From Lactarius indigo (Eukaryota > Basidiomycota > Agaricomycetes > Russulales > Russulaceae): DNA of 64,000 bases. The position numbers were made by a program, and so were the translations under genes. Position 1 is the first letter of the stretch. Every line of letters starts with the position of its first letter. The notes beneath the pieces are model-generated. The model ran no database searches and had not been told where the DNA came from. It saw nothing but the letters and a program-made list of their open reading frames with translations. The stretch is taken from NCBI GenBank assembly GCA_025766275.1, contig JAFKAC010000001.1, forward strand, positions 3,906,001 to 3,970,000, read 5' to 3'. Below are positions 1 through 12,796 of this stretch, one piece after another.

Positions 1-1655
1 AAACGCAAACATGAATAAACCGAACCGTTCGGGAACCCCCATTTCGTAGAACGTACCGTCGCTTAGGCCGGCCGTTCTGGTCCAGCGGCGAGAACGCACC
101 TCGGTGCCCGGAGCCGCGCCCGTGTAGATCTCCGCTCGTCGATGTAAGACCTCAGGCGGGACGCAGGAGAACGCCATGGGCGAGGACGGTTTGCGCGCAC
201 TGATTGCGGGATCGTGCACGATCTCCGCGAGCCGGCGCAATGCGTCGACTAACGGCAGCGTAAATGGATGAGGTTCCGAGCGCGCGGGCGGTAGACTCGC
301 GAGGAAGAACGCGAAGACACGGTTGGCGATGGATGCACACTCCGGCACCACGCTGAGGCAGCCCTGCGCTCCTGGAGGCGCGCATGTTTAGCACGCGCGG
401 CACACGTGCGAGCTGAAACAATATACGTACCTCGGATGAAGAAGAGCTTGGCGCCGTCCTTCGCATTGATAAGTTGTTCTTGCATGTTGAATGCGGCGTC
501 AGGAAGAAAAACCTCATTTGAGTCGCCCTTGTCAAAACGGTGATCTTAGTAAGTGGCAGATCATCGACGATGCACGGATGTGGGCGTACATGTATGATCA
601 GCACTGGTTGCACGATTCGCGATAACAAACTTGGAGATGCTCTTTCACACTAAAAAGAACTCTGTGAGGAAAGAACCGAGAAGGATATTATGCCACGAAG
701 CTCACGCTCGCTAGTAGGAGACAGCCCAAATGGGAAATGATGACCCGCTTGAATGGTGGATAATGTACTTCCAGGTGCGCGATAAGCTGTGTCCGGCGAT
801 ACGTGAGTTTTCGTTACTGCATCTAAGGCCGGAGACTCACCTCGTCCTCGAGGTCTACATTTACGTCCTGAAATGCCCTTTTCGTGATTAGAGGGAGTAT
901 CATCGAAGGAATGGCCTGCGTACCCGACCGCAGAATGTCGTCACTATATTCATGAACGCATGTTCAATGGTATCGAGCTCCTGCGCATAACACCATGACT
1001 GGACGATTTCGTTCAGGTTGTCAAAGGAACTGCACCCAAGCCCGTCACTGTCAGTTACACGAAACCAAACCAAACAGCGCCACTCACTCATTTGGATCAG
1101 AAGGTACGGTAAGTAGTGTCAGGCTCAGGCACAAGTCAGGGAAGCTGACAAGACGGATCAGCAGAAGCACAGGGAGTAGCGTACGATGGCGACCAAGCGA
1201 AACGGCATCAATATTGGCCAGATCAAAATGGAAAACGCAGCAAACAGACGAACAAACAAACCAAACCAAAGGTGAGAGACTCACAGTGCTGCAAAGCGCA
1301 ATGCGCACGTTGTCGCGAACAACCCACATGCCCATACGTGTACACGGGGAATGCACAGCACCTGAAGCGCAAATGCCAGGTCTGCCGCGTCGGTCCAGCC
1401 GTCCTGCGCCGGGTTCAGGCGCGACGTCGTGCGGCCAGCGTGGCGCGCGTCAAATGCGATGAGGTTGTAGTCGCTCGTCAGACGGGGATCCTCGAACTGC
1501 GCTGTGAGCCACGCCGAGTCGAGGAACATGGGGTGGAGTAGCACGACGGTCGCCTTGGTCGTGTCGAAGCCGCCGACGGTGCCCGTGGGCGAGTTAGTGG
1601 TGTACCACAGCGAGGCATAGTCGTCGTGAGCGTTCGGGAGATCCACGTAAGGCAT
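1..1655 (-). CDS. alpha/beta-hydrolase-like protein A (partial, runs off left edge)
   Basis: Spliced minus-strand gene starting at the ATG at 1655 (MPYVDLPNAHDDYASLWYTT). Exon 1 (1285-1655) carries the typical N-terminal strand and oxyanion region of the fold (VVLLHPMFLD). It ends at a GTGAGT donor. Exon 2 (1088-1144) continues FPDLCLSLTL, and exon 3 (from 1029) gives NLNEIVQSWCYAQELDTIEH. After CGR near 935 the frame hits a stop, while the neighbouring frame continues sensibly (AIPSMILPLITKRAFQD), so a frame break is likely. Further exons give QPVLIIH (about 600), AKDGAKLFFIRG (about 450) and a C-terminal part from 354 to the edge (VVPECASIANRVFAFFLASL). The elbow region reads HVWACGLF rather than a clear GxSxG, so catalysis is uncertain. 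Paralogous to the gene at 3580-5488. Substrate unknown; family inferred from pattern only. Confidence 0.6.
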
Positions 1656-3579
1656 TGTTTTGAGACTGGCGCAAGGGGGGGCTGTGTATTAATATACTGT
1701 TATGTAGGACACACAAGGCGCTGTCCGGGACATCCGAAATACAGAACGGAGCCAATCTCAGGCCATTTGTGAGAGCAGTTCGCCGCGATCTAGCCCTAAT
1801 GGAGATTGAAATTTCCCTCTTTTCAACTCTGGGTGGCGTGCCTGTCCAAAAGCGCCGTGGTACTGTTGAAATAAGTTGCCGTAGGGGCTCTTTGGCGCAG
1901 CGAGAAAGTGGCAGCGTGGGAATGCGTTACCCGCGTAGGGGAATTGGTCCCTCGGCGTGACGTATTGACGTTCAATGTCCCCAACAGTCGAGCCCCCAAT
2001 AGTCGACACATGACCCACACCGGACACCTCGAATCTCTCATCCAATTGATCAAGCATTCAAGTCTACAAAATAAAATATCTAGTGCCATCTCAGAAACTT
2101 AGTGTGTCGCAAAGAAAAAGAGGAGAAATAGAGTGATTATGTAAATTTGGTTGGATAGGGCCTGACCCGCTTTCCGAGAGGGGTCCTAATTGGGGTCCGA
2201 CTCGACAGAGTGCATTGGCATCGACGGAAAATCGTATGGCAATCAAATAAAGACCCAAACGACCGTTCGTTCTGGAACATTCGCGTCACTTAGAGCTGCT
2301 GCCAAAACTAAATGTGCAGGGGTGAGTCCGTGGGTCTGCAAATTGCATCGTCGATGCCAAGGTCGATGCATACCCGCCCGTTCATTCTAGTTTCCAGACT
2401 GTGGAGCACACAGCCTGGGTATGCTCACCCGCACTCGCCTGCACTGTCCGCGCACCCTTCCCGCATTTCCCGTGTTGTGAGCACACTGCGTTCCCTGGGT
2501 GTTCTCATTTTCTCCTGGTCCCTAGTTCTCAGGCACCCTAGATTCCTAGATCTACTTCCTTTAGTACAGCTCGGGCCAAGCCAATAGTCTCCCCCCACGT
2601 TTCCGACTTCAGGGAGGCCACTGTAGCTCATCCTTCGTATCCCCCCAGTGTGCCGCACTTGCGCGCGGCCTTAGCGACTCTGGCGAGGTGCGTTCCGGCC
2701 ACCACCCTTGCGAAGTTTCGCGCCATGCAGAGAGCTTCTTCTCTCTTCTGTCTACTCAACATCTGTAGATCCTCGTGCGACTCTCTGTTTACGTTTCCAA
2801 GGGTCCTGCACTCGCGCATGGCCTTAGAGATTCATACCCGACATGTCCTCGACCGTGGTGGCCCTAGATACGAGAACTCGCATCCCGCGAAGGCATGCAC
2901 GACTCCTTTTGATGCTTCACATTGCATATGGTGCCTAGAGTCGTTGTTGAGAAGGCCCCCACAGTGTTGTTGCTCCCGTATTCAACAACGCAAAGGGCAA
3001 CCATACAGCTGGACTGTGACTAACTCTAATACTGTAAACAATTGCTCGCACCTGAGTAAGGTTGGATGGCTTGTCAAATCAGATTTTCTCATCTCTATCA
3101 CCTCAAAGTTACCGCGTTGGACTAACCTTTTCTTGTACATATCAACACAGTACACGCGCTCTTTCCACTTGCTGTAAATCGTTAGACACGGCTTAAACGG
3201 GAAAAGTATGGCGCTTATTGATCTGTCCAGCAAAGTTGTGATATATGCTTCCATCTATGCATACTTCCGTGCCTTTTCCTGTACATGGCTAGTCGGTCGG
3301 ATGACTCCTTAAACAACATCCCCACTGAGTGATAAATACGCGAGTCAGGCAAGCAATTTAAGTGCATGGTAAATAGAATTCAACAAAAGAGCCCTACTGT
3401 ATGTAAGTTTAGCTTACAGTAAGATGACCCTTGATTTTTCTGATGCCTAATGCGACTTTTTGGAGTCTTCCTTTCTGAAGCGTGATTCCCTGTGGAAAAA
3501 CTGCAGTTCACAACGACATTGTGTGACCGCGCCCGGGTCGGCGTAGCGACAGGGCGAGCTCGACGCGTGCAATAGACGC
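1656..3579. other. no supported gene
   Basis: Intergenic stretch between the two tandem hydrolase-like genes. Several chance reading frames exist on both strands but none shows family motifs or a convincing splice pattern. The end nearest 3579 may still hold 3' sequence of the second hydrolase: the frame at 3447-3728 minus continues with plausible protein-like sequence. Confidence 0.4.
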
Positions 3580-5488
3580 TTAAAATCGAATCCATGATGC
3601 ACGCCGCCGGGCATCCCGAGCACGTCGCCGCCCGTCACAGCTCCAAACAGCGATCTGGTTTTCCATGCGATCAGGACTGCCACTCGTGCGGGAATGTCTA
3701 GATCTGCAGAGGTCACGCCGAGAGACAATGCGATGGCAATAATAAGATATAACGTGGCGTTCTACTGTGCTAGGGCAACGAGCCTTCGCGAATGTGCAGC
3801 CGCGAATCGCTCCTTCTGTGAAAGAGTCCCTTCGTTCGTTCGAAGAACCTACCGTGACTGTGCGCCTATCAATGAGCAAGCCAAAAAGAGGGGAGGGGGG
3901 GGGGAGACCGACGCACTTGCGCTCTGCTAGTGATCGTTGGTCGGGGGGAAAGAGGGAGAATCTCGCGTTCGCTCCCTGCATCAAGACATTGGGATCCTTC
4001 GACTGTCCGACACCGTAAGAAACGAGGGAAAAGGACATCGGCGATTTGAGGCTGCGGGACGCGATCGAAGGATCGGCAGCGAGCTCCGCGAGCCTTCCAA
4101 GAGCACGCCTCATGCAATCCGGATCCGTGGGGTCAGAGGGTGGAGACGGAAGGCCGCCTAAGAAAATCGACATAAATCTGGTGTAACGCGGGTGCAGACG
4201 ACGGTGTGATGCCCATGAACCCCGCGGCCCCTGCACGCTGGTTTTGGTAGGGTGTTCGGTATCATAACGAATACAATCGTACCTTTAATCACCGATAGCA
4301 TAGTTTTTGAGTTAACCAGGTCCTCTCTAAGTTGTTGGGCATACTTGAGGGGATACGTAGGATTGTTCTCGCCCTTCAGCCTGTCGGCGCCATAATAACC
4401 GTTTGAGCATAGAATACATACATGAAGTATCAGAACAGGTTGATAGATCGTCGCGAGTTGTGATTTAGTCAGTGGTACATGCTTCGGTGCCTTCAGTGTT
4501 GGATGATGAAGAGAGCCCGAGGAGAAGACGTACGTTCAAAATTGAGTTCTTAATTCCATAAATTCTTGTATGCCTCAATGGGGGATATTGTGTTTGCCAG
4601 AAGGCGACGATCTGAGACAATTTACGAAACAGGAGCGGTCGTGAAGGGAATGCGGAAATACCTGATGGATCTCATCTATTTCGAGGTCCTAGTAATCGCA
4701 AGCACTTAGCACGCCAGAAGATAGGAGAACCGCTTCCAGAATGTGGGGACGCACCGCCCCAACAGTAAGTTCGAGAAACCTTGCAGCCGCGTGATTCAAT
4801 GTGTCCAAGTCCTCCGCAAAGCACCACAGCCGTATGGCTTGATCCAGCGCTAAAGATATATCCTGGCGCCGCCTTGGCGCCGAGGTGAGTATTAGTAGGA
4901 AATGAAAAGCGGCGTTGGGGTTGGCGCCACGCACTCTGATGGAGAGGAGACGGTCACCAACGCAAGACTCAGACACATCTCAGGAAACCTGGGTTGTAAA
5001 TTTCAGATGACCCACATCCGGGTGCGGGTAAACATCGCACTGACAACATCGCAAATCGTAAGGCAATATTCACGGATATCGTCTCTTCGGCCCACAGGTG
5101 GGCATGAGACACGTGCAGTGCCTAGTGGCATGCTCGAAGTGAGTTCCAGCACCCCAAAACGTGGGATCGCTACGAGTGAAGTAAAAGCCGAACACACCTC
5201 ACACGCAAATGCAAGGTCTGCTGCCTGTACCCAGCAGTCCAGCCTCGCATTTGGCCGCTCTATCGTCTTTCCAGAAAAGCGGAGGTCAAAAGCGATCATA
5301 TTGTAGTCCTCATTGAGGCGGGGATTGCCTAAGGCGTGTCCCAACCAACTCGAATCAAGACTGAATGGGTGGAGAAGGATTATTGTCGGCTTGGTGGGGT
5401 CGAATGTGCTCACGCAGTTATGGCGAGAGTTGGTAGTGTACCAGATGGAAACGTAGTCGTCGCGAGAGACCAGATCGACATACGGCAT
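3580..5488 (-). CDS. alpha/beta-hydrolase-like protein B, tandem paralog of A
   Basis: Starts at the ATG at 5488 (MPYVDLVSRDDYVSIWYTTNS), aligned with the start of paralog A. Exon 1 contains TIILLHPFSLDSSWL, then RLNEDYNMIAFDLR, and ends at AFACE with a GTGTGT donor near 5202. Later exons give ALDQAIRLWCFAEDLDTLNHAA (4780-4850), IYQPVLILH (about 4450), NPTYPLKYAQQLREDL (about 4330) and a C-terminal block at 3950-4190 (RFMSIFLGGLPSPPSDP, LAELAADPSIASRSLKSPMS). The middle exon, which should hold the nucleophile elbow, is not cleanly readable (5080-5180), so the gene may be decaying. The 3' boundary is a guess based on an open frame ending at 3580. The shared exon order with A supports a local gene duplication. 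Substrate unknown. Confidence 0.5.
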
Positions 5489-6051
5489 AGGAGAGGAAGG
5501 CAAAATGCTATGAGTGGGCGTAACGCTCGCGTCCGAGAAGTAGGTTCCCGGACTGTGTGAGGGTGGGAGGCTCATGTAATCATTACATCAAGTTCCCACC
5601 TCCGCACAGAAGCCGCATAATCCTAACAATTGGGTTGGTCGGCTACGTTCTGTCCGCCCATTGGATGGTGGGACTGCGTGCGACTATGCTGGCGTGTCGT
5701 AATGCAGGAAAAGCTTGGGTTTCGGACGGAAGGAATTACCAACCAAAATAACGTATTGGACTGGTTGTGTATTGTGTATGAGCGGTAATATTGCTTATAC
5801 TAGGTGGTCCTTTAGACTCAGTGGTAAGGCTGCGGAGTGAGAAGGGAAGGGAAATAACCCGCCGGCCTCTCGCATAGCTGCCGCACCCTTGCAACCATCA
5901 CCGCAAATGAAACACGCGGATAGACTCCTGCGCTCTCCCTTGGGTCTGGTCCCCATCTGAAACGCTTGCCTCTCAGTAATCACATCTAGGCAAGAAGTAG
6001 AGCAGCCACAGACCGCCGCCGGCGCCGTGGGAATTAGGTGAGCGATCACTT
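5489..6051. other. intergenic, no supported gene
   Basis: Separates the start of hydrolase B from the 3' end of the six-exon gene at 6052. Nothing recognisable was seen on either strand. It should include the promoter of hydrolase B. Confidence 0.4.
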
Positions 6052-7185
6052 CTAGCCTGCTCCACCCACGGGCAAGATTCCTTCCAGGACGTTCACGACC
6101 AGACGCTGCTTCTAGGCAGACCGTGTCGCGTGAGGAAGGACCCCAGGGTTGCGTTTCACATGAAGGTGAGAACTACGTACCTCCATATCACTTGGGTTAT
6201 CAGTCACAAACATCGTCGGAACCTTTAGCGCTTCGAGACGCGCCTGCTGACCCCGCACTAACCCGCCCCAAGCTGGAACTACCCGCTCGGCGTCAAACTT
6301 CCTTAACTCCTTCTGGAAGGCGTCGGACATCGACTACATTTGGCGGAGAGGAAGCTCAGTGCTGAAGCCAGGCTTGAGAGAAGAGTTGCAACGTGGAATT
6401 AATTACCTTTCTCTCGCGCTCTGAAAGGTCTACCCCGATCAGTTTTGCCCTGTAGGAGCGTTGGTAGAGGGGAAACAAATAGGGTTGTTGGCGCACTTGG
6501 TTGTTTCAACTTGCACCTTCTGTTCGTGACGCTTCTGTATACCTGCTCTCTCCTCCCATAACTGCTTCTCTAGTTTATCTTGTTCTTGCTTCATCTTCGA
6601 GGAGAATACAGAAGTAAGACGTAGCTGAGGGGCAAAGAACAGATATGATCACCTTCGCCAATTCCGTTATGACATTTGGATCTTCTCCAAGGCGAGATAT
6701 ATGCGCCAAAGACTGTTGGAATGAGAGGGTGCGTACGTCCAGTTGAGGAGGGGGGGTATGACCGGAAGATGTGTTTGACGTAGATGGGGTGTTCGAATGG
6801 TCGCGAGGAGCGGGGGGTGGGTCGAGTGTTCGGCTGCATTGCGCAGTATTGGAACCGGATGGTGGGATCTGAGTAGCCTGCAGCTGAGACAGCAGATCAG
6901 CGACTGATGGGGTACCATGCGATAAATTGGGTGGAGATGGTTTTATTGAAGGTGCGCCAGGACCAGGAGCTGGGACTGGCAACGAATCAAATGGTTGGAC
7001 TCTTTGGAGGGGCTGTGTACTTGTGTACGCCGCATCACTGGACTCAACAGCCTTGGCCCACGCTTGAGAGTTCCGCAAGGTGTCCAGAAGAGCTTTGACT
7101 CCTTCTGGGTCCTATAATTAGCATCAATTCAGTAAACGTGCTTCCTGATGGTGACCCATACGTTGATATTGTCGAGGCCGCTCAT
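6052..7185 (-). CDS. conserved basidiomycete protein, six exons, unknown function
   Basis: Six exons read without a break: 7162-7185, 6653-7111, 6497-6594, 6407-6449, 6181-6333 and 6052-6111, together 837 nt for 278 residues. All introns have GT/AG ends and phases agree. The start ATG at 7185 gives MSGLDNIN, and the second exon continues DPEGVKALLDTLRNSQAW. The N-terminal half is proline- and serine-rich with a SVADLLSQLQATQ segment. The C-terminal half is strongly charged and likely coiled coil (KLEKQLWEERAGIQKRHEQK, then FQKELRKFDAERVVPAW and QQARLEALKVPTMFV), ending LVVNVLEGILPVGGAG. No enzyme motif, signal peptide or membrane segment was seen. I recognise the pattern as a conserved basidiomycete family but cannot name it. 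This is the cleanest gene of the left arm. Confidence 0.75.
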
Positions 7186-7413
7186 CTCATGTAGCTCCCT
7201 ACGAGTTGGCAAACCTAAGAAATGTACCGAGCCCAAAATGGAAACGCGGAACACCGCGGGCCCCCGGCGCGGGGCGCCTGGCCCATCTTACAAACTGCGA
7301 TTGGATCCGTCTCATGGATGACCCGCCTTATTCATGCTGACTGAGCTGAGAACGTCCCCAGCGCCGGTGGGAAACCTGTTAAAGGGGCGGCGGGGACGGT
7401 CTAGCTGCACGCC

Positions 7414-8347
7414 ATGGCGAACAACCCTGTTGCATTCTACGGCTTTACCGCGGTACCACGCGACCCCGACGTTCTCTTCAAGGACCATCCAACTGCGTCT
7501 GGACCAAATCCTAAGCAGGATCTCTTCACTGCTGCAGATTTTCCTCTTCCAGACTCCGAGGTCGTAAGACAAGTCCGGCAATTCGTCAAGACCGAGTTGA
7601 ATGAGCAAACATACAACCATAGTCATCGTGTATACGTATACGGTACGTTCGTGCTCTGTTTTCTCATCCTGGACGACGCCGAATCGTGTGCACGCAGGAA
7701 CCGCGCTAGTGCGGACGCACTTCCCAAAGTGGGAGTACGATAACGAGACATACTTTCTTGCCTGCCTACTGCATGATATCGGCACGGCAGACCGCTTCCT
7801 CGCTACCACCGAAAATGTCCTTTGAGTTCAAGGGGGCGATTGTCGCGCGCGACTTGATCCTGGCGCAAGGTGGGCCAGAGGACCAAGCGGATAGCGTATG
7901 CGATGCCATCGTGCGTCATCAAGACATTTTTGTCAAAGGGTATGCGCCCATTCTCCCACTGTCAGAACTTGACAGTCTGATGACATCGTGACCGTCCCAG
8001 TGGCAATATCACCACGATCGGGCAGGTCCTACAACTTGCGACGATATTAGACAACGTCGGCATGTAAGTGTGGCTTTCATTTGCTACGGCTTCGAGTCCG
8101 AACGGATGGTGACCAACGAAATACAGACGAGCAAACCTCATCCACCCCGACCTTATTCGTACAGTGGTCGCGACGTATCCACGTCTCGGATGGTCAGAGT
8201 GCTTTGCGGGTGTCATTAGAGAAAGAACTCAGGCTCAAGCCATGGTGCCATTCCACGACGTTCGAGGTTCCAGGCTACAAACCTGGCGAGCCAAGTCAAT
8301 TTGCAGCTGACGTTCGTGGGAACGACGTCATGCGTCCCTACGACTGA
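7414..8347 (+). pseudogene. cyanamide hydratase-like HD-domain protein, two frame breaks
   Basis: Start ATG at 7414 (MANNPVAFYGFTAVPRD). Exon 1 (7414-7642) ends NHSHRVYVYG at a GTACGT donor. Exon 2 starts at 7698 and carries the HD metal-binding motif in YFLACLLHDIGTADRF. Near 7815 an extra A in a run of four breaks the frame; the next frame continues SFEFKGAIVARD and VRHQDIFVKG to a donor at 7940. Exon 3 (8001-8063) gives GNITTIGQVLQLATILDNVG. Exon 4 (8127-8347) gives NLIHPDLIRTVVATYPRLGW and FAGVIRE, then a second extra A near 8223 shifts to ELRLKPWCHSTTFE, ending NDVMRPYD. Family members hydrate cyanamide to urea in the cytosol. Domain order and length fit the family, so only the two single-base insertions block it. 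It is either a young pseudogene or affected by sequence error. Confidence 0.75.
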
Positions 8348-11300
8348 GCTAGCGTGGAGCCCCACCGACAGTGAGTCAAACGGGGGGTTGGGGGCTCTCA
8401 CGTTTCGAACGCTACGAGATGCAGCCGTGATCTAGACAAAGGCGCTTATTGTGTATGACCCATAAATGTTCACTTGTCTTGGAGCTCCCGAACGCGAATA
8501 TATTGGTTTCATCACATGGCCTGCGCCACCTGTGGATCTAGCCCTGCGTGCACCAATCACGACACAAGAAGGCACGCACCACGGCCGTGCAAATTAGGGT
8601 TTGTTATCGAACTACGCAGGTACGAGGAATGCGTTGGCGCATTTCCGTCGCGTGACCCATTTCCTGTTCTGTCCATGGGGCATTCTAGCCACCGCGCTAC
8701 CGACTCGGATGGTGATGAATGTTGTCTGTCAAAGACTGCAAGAGATAGAATAATAAGCTGAAGAAGGTCCAATCTATTCACACCAGCTATTGGTGTTTTG
8801 AGGGTGAGCCGGCACTCGCGGGGCTGATGGCGACGACAGGGCAGAGGGCTACGTGCATTGCGAATCCGAATCCGCGGGTGAGTACCCCAATCGACAGTGT
8901 ACGATGGCGAGATTCCACACCCGGTGATTGATATCATACCTTCTCCATTCACCGAAGGAGCTACGTAGACGTCAGGAAGCGTAGCTACGCCATAGAATGC
9001 CCGAGGTACCTGCGAAAGCTTATCGTGCGGCGCCGGTTCTGGCTGGCACACACTTGTCCGAAGTATGCGACGCGCGGCTCCCCTCGGTGTTCGTCATCTG
9101 CAGACCGACCCGGAAGCGTTTTTGACAGGGAAGGACGAAAAAGGATGTCATTTGATGATTACGTCGTTCATCCGGAGCTGGAGAATTGTGGCTGGAGCAC
9201 GGAGGACGGACACGGAGGATGCCGCGGCATCGCGAGGCAATGGTGAAGGGTTGCGTCTGAGGCTTCTGAGGCTTCCTGTACACGTTTCGCGAGTAGATCA
9301 TCGTCAGGATAGGTACCTGGTTCATAATTTCGAGTCTTGCTTCTACATATGGCATCTGGGATAGATGTGTTGCTCGACCCGTCCGTGATCTGAACGGATT
9401 GTGCCCAGTCGTCGAGCCTGGTTGCTTCGGGTATACTGGGGTCCTCAGGGCCTCGAGTTGCAGGTTCGTGTTCTTCGCCCTCGGTCCGCTGTGCGAGGAC
9501 ATTGGTCAGAGACGGAGCAGCTCGCACTGTGGGGTTCCTACCACCTACCACCGTTATCGACCAAGGAACATTCATGCAGCGGTCGGACTGGGTAGGACTA
9601 GAGTGACTGCACGATATGCGGGGGGCTGGACAAGCCCAGACTTTACGGGGTACATAATCCGGCAGTGAGCGATTGTAGGCCAACCCCCAGTTCTTTGGCG
9701 AGTGTGGGGCAGCAAATCTTAATCAACAGCGCCCATGGAGTGTGGAGGGGGTTGGGATTCCTATGCGAAATGGGAGAGCCTACCGCCGTTCCCCGACCTG
9801 CGATGACCTTGCTCTAAGGCCTCTAATTCTTACTCTTATGGCAAATTACTTTACGTTCTACTTTTGCGTGAGTACGTGGGACGACTGCTGGCACCGTGAC
9901 GCCGTGCACGCTGGAGTCAAGTTACCTTTGTTAGGTTTGGCGTTGCTCACTCCAATGCACGTTGCGATATATGTAGGTTTAAAATCACGATGTTTGAGGG
10001 TGTCGTACATGCTCCTGCTCCATGTGAAGATACTAGTACCCCGAGAAAGCATTATCAGGAGGTCCACGAGGAGAGCAAGGTGACCATGCGCATTCAAGCT
10101 CACACGGTGACATTGACATGGTGCTACTGAATTGCGCCTTGCTCTTGGATAGTAAGGGGCCTCCAGAGCTATGCTCCTGATGATATACTAAAGGGGTAGC
10201 CGTATAGTGGTGAATGATAAACGGGAGTTGCGACAGGACGAAATAAGCGAACACCGCCGCATTCTACGTTAATATTTTCCTAGGACATCGCCACGTACAG
10301 CGAGAAAACCCAAGAGGGTATGAACACAAGGTTCAATCCCATGGCCAGCGCGCCGGGACGTACTTGACGTCGGCCGAGGACCGCGTTGGAATAAAGTATT
10401 TGCGCCAGAAAACGGGAAGAACCGAATCAGGGGGTGGGTCTGACGACGATAAGGTCATGTCAGTTTTGCCTTGGTTCGGCTGTCTGAGGTGGCTTCGAGG
10501 ACCTGATGTTCGTCATTCGGTATCATTTGTTATCCTCGGCCTGTCGAGGCCCAAGTAGCGTGGTAGCCCGGCACATGCACGCACGACCTCGGAGCAACTA
10601 CTGTATAGTCACCTCTGCAGTGAAAGGAATGGACCATCACAGGAGCGAATGCATAGTGGCATCGCATCGGGTATTCAGTACATTGAGCTCGGGAATCGAT
10701 CGATGTCGCGCCACTTTTGCCCACATCTCCGGGCGAAGATTGCACGCGTGCGCAACCTATTTATTGCAATCCCGTTGATAGCCAGCAATTTCACCGCAAA
10801 TGAGCAACTAAGCCTGATGTGACAGTCTTTGCAATCACTCAAATATGATCCTTAGCGTGTGAAATGAGTACAGTACATCAGTTACCAACTGAAGATCCCG
10901 GCCATTGTGTTGTTTCTTGACGTTTCAGACAGTGACCAGGACTGCGGGGGTTTATCACGGTATCTTTGATTTATCACTTTTATTGGGTACCAGTAGCGCG
11001 GCTAACTATGGGGCTGGCTGCGTGGCAGAATTGCTGCGTAACACGAGGAACCCAACCCGCTCTTCCCCGCAATTGAACCGATCCCAAAATGGGCGTTCCC
11101 CTGCGCTGCATGACCGGTCTCCCTCTTGCCACACTGTTCCTAGCATTTCGCTTCTCACTCCCCATGTTGCCGTGATGGCCCTAGGTAATGGCGATGAGCC
11201 AGGCGCTACTACCTCATCGAGAATATAAAAAGTGCACTTCGCACCCACTTTGGTTGATTCGGCGAAGTGCACGAGAACGCCCTCGATCCTACCCTTCTGC

Positions 11301-11535
11301 ATCCACGCTACCTCACGCGTTAGGAGATAACTTACTCTCTACACTCCGACTGGGGTGACGAGATTGACCAAGTCTAACCCCGCTTTTGGCACATCAGACC
11401 CGTGTTGACGTACTGCTTGCTCCCCCCGGAACCCATTGTTCGCGCAGCTTGTCCTCGAGGCAGACCAGCTGGCCCCCTATCCACATCTACTAACACATTT
11501 GTCTAGTTTCTGTGGACCCTGCCTCCACTCACTTC
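8348..11535. other. mostly unassigned; weak minus-strand coding hints at 8560-9690
   Basis: No family could be recognised. Two minus-strand stretches look somewhat protein-like: 9168-9683 (acidic, with LLAKRVQEASEASDATLHH) and about 8945-9050 (LSQVPRAFYGVATLPDVYVA followed by PSVNGEG). They could be exons of one unknown gene read leftward, but no consistent splice chain was found. 9700-11535 shows nothing beyond chance frames; its right end is the upstream region of the DUF6741-like gene. Confidence 0.3.
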
Positions 11536-11542
11536 TATATAA
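11536..11542 (+). promoter_or_regulatory. TATA-like box of the DUF6741-like gene
   Basis: TATATAA lies 81 bp upstream of the ATG at 11623, followed by a pyrimidine-rich stretch typical of a fungal core promoter. Assigned from position and motif only. Confidence 0.45.
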
Positions 11543-11622
11543 TCTCCAACCTGCATTGGTTTACCCCCATCTGCCCCCCATCTGCCCCTCCCGTTACCCC
11601 GATCATCGTCTAACCATCTAAC

Positions 11623-12796
11623 ATGTCCATGTACGAACAATCCACTTCATACCGGAATCGCCGTCCCTCGTTCTCCTCGGGTCCGTCCTTCGGCGCCAGC
11701 CAGGGCTTCCCTCCGCACAACGACCCCTTCCGCCGCGATGGGTTCAGCGACCGCGGCCAATATGGTGATCCGTACAATAATGGTTACCCGGAGGTGAGCG
11801 GCCCGCCCCCCGGCCCACCGCCTCTGCCTCCGCGCGCACCTTCTGGACCACCCCCTAACATTCCTCCCCCTCCTGCTATGCAGTCGTTCCCGCCGGCCAA
11901 CAACTTTGGCTCGTACCCGCCCCCAGGGGCCATGGGACTTCGTACTCGATGAGCACCCGTGAGCGTCCCTCCCCACCCTTCGAGCCCTCCGGCTTCGAAC
12001 CGACCGGCGCACCTCCCCCTCGCGCAGCCGCAGCCTACCCGGATTCGTACGACAACTCGCCTCTGTCAGACAACTACTTCCCGCCGCCAATGGACGAGGG
12101 CTTCGGTCCCCGTGGGCGCACGCTCAGCACCGGAGGTGGCTTCGGCCCCCCCGCGCTACTGCCCTCTGCATCCGCCGATGACACCGTACCCGTCGCACTA
12201 CAGCAAGCGCGGGCGCCGCGCGTCGAGCGTCGGTCCTGGCATGGCACTCACTGCATATGCCCCCGACCCGTACCGCCGCCCCGGTGGTGGCGTCAATATC
12301 AAGTTCCGTCTGAAGGGCGGGTACCGCCAGGGCATCTCGCTGAGTGAGGCGACGGATAGCGCGCGCCTGTCGCGAAGCGTTTCCTACTCGCTGCACGACC
12401 TTGCTCCAGACGCGCGGGGTCGCATTACCCTCAAAGTCAGAGTGAGTATCTAGTTTCGTCGCCATACCTGGCTTTCTCGTATCTCCTTTTTTCTGCATCG
12501 ATTACTGATTTGGGCTTTGAAATCTAGTGGGCAGGCTTTCCGCTCGCTCACATATGAGATCCCGGTGAGCGCAGAATACGACGGACACGTCAACCTACAA
12601 AGCCTTGCTCGTCGCATCGCGAGAGCGATCGTGCACTTCATGACGGTAATTCGCCTTACTGCCACATTGTCCTGTCACATTAACTTACCAGCTATCCTAG
12701 TCAAATGCCATTGCCCTCTCTTGGGACCGCGTGGTGCTACACCGTCTTGAGGAAATCACACCCGGTATTTGGATCCCGGTGCTTACGACTCACTAA
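11623..12796 (+). CDS. proline-rich DUF6741-like protein with two frame breaks
   Basis: ATG at 11623 (MSMYEQSTSYRNRRPSFSSG). The N-terminal half is low complexity, rich in Pro, Gly and Ser, with PPPGPPPLPPRAPSGPPP. The conserved C-terminal domain reads RRPGGGVNIKFRLKGGYRQG, ISLSEATDSARLS, SYSLHDLAPDARGRITLKVR. A donor at 12442 and acceptor at 12537 lead to exon 2 (12538-12645; WAGFRSLTYEIPVS). Exon 3 (12701-12796) gives SNAIALSWDRVVLHRLEEIT and ends WIPVLTTH. Two breaks interrupt exon 1: one base appears missing near 11933 (in GCCATGGGACTTCG) and one extra near 12145-12152 in a run of seven C, restoring the frame. The family is widespread in agaricomycetes with unknown function. The conserved domain after the second break is intact, so this may be a functional gene with error or a recent lesion. 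Confidence 0.65.

Noticed and set aside
10330..10345. GGTTCAATCCC resembling a tRNA T-arm
   Set aside because: No matching acceptor stem, D-arm or anticodon arm could be placed around it.
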